A DNA stretch of 64,000 nt from Prevotella pectinovora (lineage in GTDB: Bacteria > Bacteroidota > Bacteroidia > Bacteroidales > Bacteroidaceae): the NCBI RefSeq assembly GCF_000834015.1, contig NZ_JXQI01000060.1, positions 62,001-126,000 of the forward strand, given 5' to 3'. This document shows positions 60,688 through 64,000 of this stretch, piece after piece; positions within the stretch are counted from its first letter, which is position 1, and each line of letters starts with the position of its first letter. The notes under the pieces are model-generated. The model saw only the letters and a program-made list of their open reading frames with translations. It had not been told where the DNA came from and made no database searches. A program made the position numbers and the translations under genes.

Positions 60688-60693
60688 TTTTGT

Positions 60694-61083
60694 ATGAAAC
60701 TAATTGTCAATATATTTCTAGGTGCATATTGCATAGCATTGCGTGGCTACAGGATTATGGACGTGCCGATTTTTGGGTTTCTTGAACCTATCCTTAATTT
60801 AATATTTCAACTGCCATTTTTAAGAAAAAGAATCAAGGCTAAAGGAATGACAGTAAAAGAATATACAAATAAAGAAATTTTAAAGTCTAAACAGCATGCT
60901 TATATGTACCACAAAAAAGATGCAGAATCAGGTGCAATGACGTTAATATGCATACTGTTGTTTATTCTATTTTTAAGTGCATCCATTGCCTTGAAATTAA
61001 TTTTTAACAAAAGCTTAGGTTTGGTTCTTATTAGAAAAAACATAACCCCAATTCGGGATAACCGAGTGTTTTATACAATATAA
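60694..61083 (+). CDS. Small membrane protein, possible immunity protein, C-terminus altered by an IS
   Basis: The protein has a hydrophobic N-terminal segment (IVNIFLGAYCIALRGY), a short amphipathic region (LIFQLPFLRKRIKAKGM) and a membrane segment near residue 95 (ICILLFILFLSASIALKLIF). The last twelve codons or so lie inside the IS982 remnant starting at 61045, so the natural C-terminus was replaced. It follows the toxin-like fragment by 6 bp. AT-rich codon use differs from the host genes around it, in keeping with transfer. Confidence 0.6.
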   Translation: MKLIVNIFLGAYCIALRGYRIMDVPIFGFLEPILNLIFQLPFLRKRIKAKGMTVKEYTNKEILKSKQHAYMYHKKDAESGAMTLICILLFILFLSASIALKLIFNKSLGLVLIRKNITPIRDNRVFYTI

Positions 61084-61351
61084 TACAACAGAATCGTCAT
61101 GATTTCACTGTCGGACAACGATGCTGCACGCAGTCTACGCTTCACTCCGCTATTGTCTTCAAGTAGATTTCCTGAATTTTCTGCATTAAAATGTTTGCAA
61201 AACTCGTCTATAATACAAAATAATTCTGTAACTTTGTAATCGGTAGTCATATCAAATATATTTGTAACTTGTTGTAAATCACCTATAAAGGTACAAAATA
61301 TTTGTGAGACTACCAACTTTTTTATGAACTATTCTTATCCCGAACTGGGGT
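61045..61351 (-). mobile_element. Internally deleted IS982-family element B
   Basis: Ends ACCCCAATTCGGGATAA at 61045-61061 and its near-complement at 61335-61351 bracket 307 bp. Only the transposase start remains inside. It is a different IS982 member from element A, as both ends and protein start differ. Confidence 0.82.
61071..61250 (-). pseudogene. N-terminal remnant of an IS982 transposase
   Basis: From the ATG at 61250 the frame reads MTTDYKVTELFCIIDEFCKHF and SLSDSEIMTILLYY, which is the usual beginning of IS982 transposases, then stops after 59 residues. All catalytic regions are absent. Confidence 0.82.
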
Positions 61352-61452
61352 AGTTCTTGAGTCCTTCCTTGTCGGGTATGGAAAGGAAGAAAAGGCATAT
61401 TCCGAATGCGAGCATCATTCCGGGAATGATGTATTGCGTCAAAAGATCATAG
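61352..61452 (-). pseudogene. Fragment of a membrane protein cut by element B
   Basis: The minus strand encodes LYDLLTQYIIPGMMLAFGIC and then LFFLSIPDKEGLKN with no start and with its 3' side replaced by the IS982 end. It resembles a transporter-like membrane segment. Too short for a family call. Confidence 0.35.
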
Positions 61453-61460
61453 AGTAATTA

Positions 61461-62204
61461 TTAACATAAACACACCTCATTAAGGGCATAATAACGATAA
61501 TCATTGAGCACCGTACGGAGGAACTGCAGACTGCCTGGATTGCCGGGAGCCTGAATGGCGGCAGCCACCTTACGGGAAAGGTTGGCGAGAGCAGACTCAT
61601 CACAAGCCCCGTGGCGGTCCGCCACGTTGACGAAGCGCTCTATCAGTTCTGCCTGACCGAGCGACAAAAGCTTTGCGCCTGCATAATGGGGCTGGTAGTC
61701 GGGGAAGGCATACTGGAATTCTGACAGCGAGATATGCATCAGAGAAGGGTCAGGACGGGCTATCACCATCGTGCCGGCGGCAAGATCGCCGAATCTCTGG
61801 TGACGGCGGGTGGTGATGATGGGGATTATGCCAACGAAGAAGAAGGTGACGTCTACGATTTCGAGCAGCCAGCGCAGAAAGAGGCTGCCCATCGTGGGAC
61901 ACGACCCGTCGACGCTGACCGTGCGTATCTTCATCACCATCTTGCCTATGGTCTGTCCGTTGAAAAGCAATTCACACAGGAAGGTGTATAACACCAGCGG
62001 CAATCCCACGAGCAGGACCAGCATGAGCGACCAGAAATCATCATCGACGCCACTTGGCACCCAAGTGAAGAACACCAGAGCAACGATGACATAGGCCACG
62101 CGCACCATCATATCTATGATGCGCGCTATGATGCGGTCGCCGATGCTCGCCGGTGTCTGGTCGAGTATCACGAACTGTCCTGTCAATATGTCTGCCGTTG
62201 CCAT
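61461..62204 (-). CDS. RDD-family membrane protein
   Basis: The start at 62204 gives MATADILTGQFVILDQTPAS; the RDD domain follows (SIGDRIIARIIDMMVRVAYVIV with the Arg and Asp pair, then FLCELLFNGQTIGKMVMKIRTV and RWLLEIVDVTFFFVGI). Four membrane segments are followed by a cytoplasmic C-terminus of about 90 residues. Function of RDD proteins is unclear, some relate to ion or compatible-solute transport. It is divergent from the SpoIIM-like gene, with which it is conserved in Bacteroidota. Confidence 0.88.
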   Translation of the reverse strand: MATADILTGQFVILDQTPASIGDRIIARIIDMMVRVAYVIVALVFFTWVPSGVDDDFWSLMLVLLVGLPLVLYTFLCELLFNGQTIGKMVMKIRTVSVDGSCPTMGSLFLRWLLEIVDVTFFFVGIIPIITTRRHQRFGDLAAGTMVIARPDPSLMHISLSEFQYAFPDYQPHYAGAKLLSLGQAELIERFVNVADRHGACDESALANLSRKVAAAIQAPGNPGSLQFLRTVLNDYRYYALNEVCLC

Positions 62205-62259
62205 GTTATAAAAAAAACGAGTGGTTATTATCTTTGTATGCAAGTTTTATCGCTTGCCG

Positions 62260-62291
62260 TTTGCAAATATATGGAAATCTGACTACATTTG
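62260..62291 (+). promoter_or_regulatory. Promoter of the SpoIIM-like gene
   Basis: TTTG at 62260-62263, 20 bases, then TACATTTG at 62284-62291 match the Bacteroidota consensus. A second TATATTTG lies at 62295, and a minus-strand TATATTTG at 62264-62271 could serve the RDD gene. Confidence 0.7.
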
Positions 62292-62343
62292 CGATATATT
62301 TGCCAAAATATTATCGGCAAAGGACAAAATCAGACTGTGAGGA

Positions 62344-63393
62344 ATGAAGGAAATCATATTCATAAGAAACAACATCAGGAAATGGCAAGACGTGGAGAAC
62401 ATTGCCAACGACCCGTCGGCATATTCGCCCGACGACCTTGCCGATGCCTACACCGACACCACTGCCGACCTCGCCTTTGCCTATACCCACTATCCCAACT
62501 CGCGCATAACGCTGTATCTCAACAACCTCTGCGTAGCGCTCCACAACGGCATATACCGCAACAAGAAGGAGAAGTGGAGCCGCCTTATCACCTTCTGGAC
62601 TCAGGAGGTGCCCGACACGATGTTTGAGGCAAGGCGACTGCTGCTGGCTGCCTTCACCATAATGATGGTGAGCGTGGTGACAGGCATCGTGTCGCAGCTC
62701 GGCGACCATGATTTCTGCCGCATCATCCTGGGCGACGCTTATGTGGACATGACACTGGAGAACATCAAGGAAGGGATGCCGATGAACGTATATACCGGCG
62801 GCAGAGAGATGAACTCGTTTCTCGAAATCACCCAGAACAACATCGGGGTGTCGTTCAACATCTTTGCCATGGGAATGCTGACATGTATAGGATCGGGCAT
62901 CATGCTGTTCTACAACGGCGTGATGGTGGGATGCTTCGAGACGCTATTCTGGCAGCATGGGCTGCTGGGCGAGTCGATGCTGGCGGTATTCCTGCACGGC
63001 ACACTGGAGCTGAGCGCCATCGTGGTGGCAGGTGCTGCCGGAATAGCACTGGGCAACGGCATACTGTTTCCCGGCACGTATTCACGCATCACGGCATTCA
63101 GGAGAGGGGCTAAACGGGGACTGAAAATCGTCGTGGGCACAGTGCCGATATTCATCGTGGCGGGATTCATCGAGGGATTCCTCACACGCCATACGGAAGT
63201 TGCCGACGGGGTGCGCCTCTTGTTCATCATCCTCTGTCTCGCATTCGTGATATTCTATTTCGTGGTGCTGCCAAGGAGAAGGAACAGGAAACGGAAGCTG
63301 ACGACGCTCCGGAAATCAGACCTGCCGTATGACGAAGACCTTATCCAACAGACGAGTATGCATCATTCATCAAACGGAATGACACCGGATTAA
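62344..63393 (+). CDS. Stage II sporulation protein M-like membrane protein
   Basis: The N-terminal 90 residues are helical (IRKWQDVENIANDPSAYSPDDLADAYTDTTADLA), followed by the SpoIIM/DUF95 membrane domain with about six segments (NIGVSFNIFAMGMLTCIGSGI; FLHGTLELSAIVVAGAAGIALG). In Bacteroidota such proteins have nothing to do with sporulation and occur beside RDD, DUF4129, MoxR and vWA-domain genes of uncertain role. It starts a plus-strand operon that runs off the window. Confidence 0.88.
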   Translation: MKEIIFIRNNIRKWQDVENIANDPSAYSPDDLADAYTDTTADLAFAYTHYPNSRITLYLNNLCVALHNGIYRNKKEKWSRLITFWTQEVPDTMFEARRLLLAAFTIMMVSVVTGIVSQLGDHDFCRIILGDAYVDMTLENIKEGMPMNVYTGGREMNSFLEITQNNIGVSFNIFAMGMLTCIGSGIMLFYNGVMVGCFETLFWQHGLLGESMLAVFLHGTLELSAIVVAGAAGIALGNGILFPGTYSRITAFRRGAKRGLKIVVGTVPIFIVAGFIEGFLTRHTEVADGVRLLFIILCLAFVIFYFVVLPRRRNRKRKLTTLRKSDLPYDEDLIQQTSMHHSSNGMTPD

Positions 63394-63448
63394 ACGGGAC
63401 ACAATCAAGAAACATCAATCAATGACATTATAATAAAAAACAACGACA

Positions 63449-64000
63449 ATGAATCTATCCCAAAAACCAATAATCCCACTATACAAGGAACGCACGTTCA
63501 CACAGAAGTTCAACGACACCTTCGACTATTTCGGCAGAAACTGGAAGGTATATCTGCGTATGCTGACTTATATCCTTCTGCCCTTAAGCATGTTTCAGGC
63601 GCTGAGCCTCAACACTTACATGCAGGGAATGATGGACATAGACAAAATCAACAACATGTCGGGAAGCGACGGATTACTGATGCAGTTTATCGCCGGCAGC
63701 GCTGCAACGATGGTTTTCTCCATCATAGGCATGACGCTGGTCTTCGGCATGACATACGCACTGATGATGGCATACGAGGAGAACAAGGGTGACATCAGCG
63801 GAATGACCTTCAAGGAACTGCTGCCCAAGCTGAAAAGGACGATGCTGAGAGCTGCAACTGCCATGGTGACTATAGACTTGATTGCGGCGCTGATACTTCT
63901 CGTATCTATCGGCATCGCAATGGTATCGCCATTTCTCCTTGTGCTGCCGCTGTTCGGCTCATTCGCCCTGTTCATCCCTCTGTCACTGTTGTTCCCTGTC
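63449..64000 (+). CDS. Membrane protein, 3' end outside window
   Basis: The frame begins MNLSQKPIIPLYKERTFTQKFNDTFDYFGRNWKVY and continues to the last base. The cytoplasmic opening RTFTQKFNDTFDYFGRNWK followed by several membrane segments (TYILLPLSMFQALSL; MTLVFGMTYALMMAY; IAALILLVSIGIAMVS) is a pattern seen in Bacteroidota proteins next to RDD/SpoIIM genes. It starts 55 bp after the SpoIIM-like gene and is likely in its operon. No domain name is assigned. Confidence 0.8.
   Translation, partial: MNLSQKPIIPLYKERTFTQKFNDTFDYFGRNWKVYLRMLTYILLPLSMFQALSLNTYMQGMMDIDKINNMSGSDGLLMQFIAGSAATMVFSIIGMTLVFGMTYALMMAYEENKGDISGMTFKELLPKLKRTMLRAATAMVTIDLIAALILLVSIGIAMVSPFLLVLPLFGSFALFIPLSLLFPV

Overview
The window looks like a chromosomal segment of a Bacteroidota gut or oral commensal close to Prevotella/Segatella. 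Seen directly: a type III glutamine synthetase; several sites matching the Bacteroidota promoter TTTG-N19-21-TAnnTTTG; a Por-type C-terminal sorting tail; a BspA-like leucine-rich repeat protein; SusC/D-free but lipoprotein-rich small operons; a one-protein TPR/histidine kinase/receiver/AraC regulator; and a tet(Q)-rteA fragment. The genus is an inference from these families.

Layout. 1-12,750: the 3' part of glutamine synthetase III, two exported proteins, a roughly 1.1 kb gene-free interval holding a candidate structured RNA, a TMEM43-like protein, two lipoproteins, a small exported protein and a large hybrid two-component regulator preceded by four sites spaced exactly 33 bp apart. 12,751-32,600: tRNA-Pro and a long minus-strand block. 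Read in the direction of transcription it runs mannose-1-P guanylyltransferase; ECF sigma plus a membrane protein; tsaB, DUF4290, murA, rimM, dxr, rseP; then an envelope-modification group (alkaline-phosphatase-fold phosphoethanolamine-type transferase, two acyltransferases, UbiA-type phosphoribosyltransferase, HAD phosphatase, polytopic GT-C-like protein); then yicC, gmk, nadD and a YhcH-like protein.

32,600-44,600: tRNA-Leu, a vWA protein divergent from an unusual gene that joins a sigma-like DNA-binding half to a phage-type macrodomain-like half and sits behind three tandem copies of a 75-bp promoter unit; a BspA-like protein; kdsD-kdsA; an M18 aminopeptidase; DsbD; an L-cysteine desulfidase/serine-deaminase-like protein; greA (with a perfect 18-bp leader hairpin) and a HIT protein. 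44,700-64,000: a large exported GH2 enzyme; a lipoprotein followed by the scar of a deleted DUF5723-like gene; a truncated CTnDOT-type block (tet(Q), rteA start) abutting a complete IS66-family element; an ECF sigma/anti-sigma-barrel pair; RNase H; argS; a graveyard of two internally deleted IS982 elements mixed with an AraC relic and a toxin-like/immunity-like pair; and the start of an RDD-SpoIIM membrane cluster.

The least explained features are non-coding: the 33-bp phased array, the triple promoter repeat, the structured RNA near 4.5 kb, a 22-bp palindromic array family found at two loci in opposite orientation, a dispersed CGGTCATTAGG family that often forms terminators, and a recurring ATATAATAATGT motif. 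All family names come from reading the sequence and from memory; no search was run.
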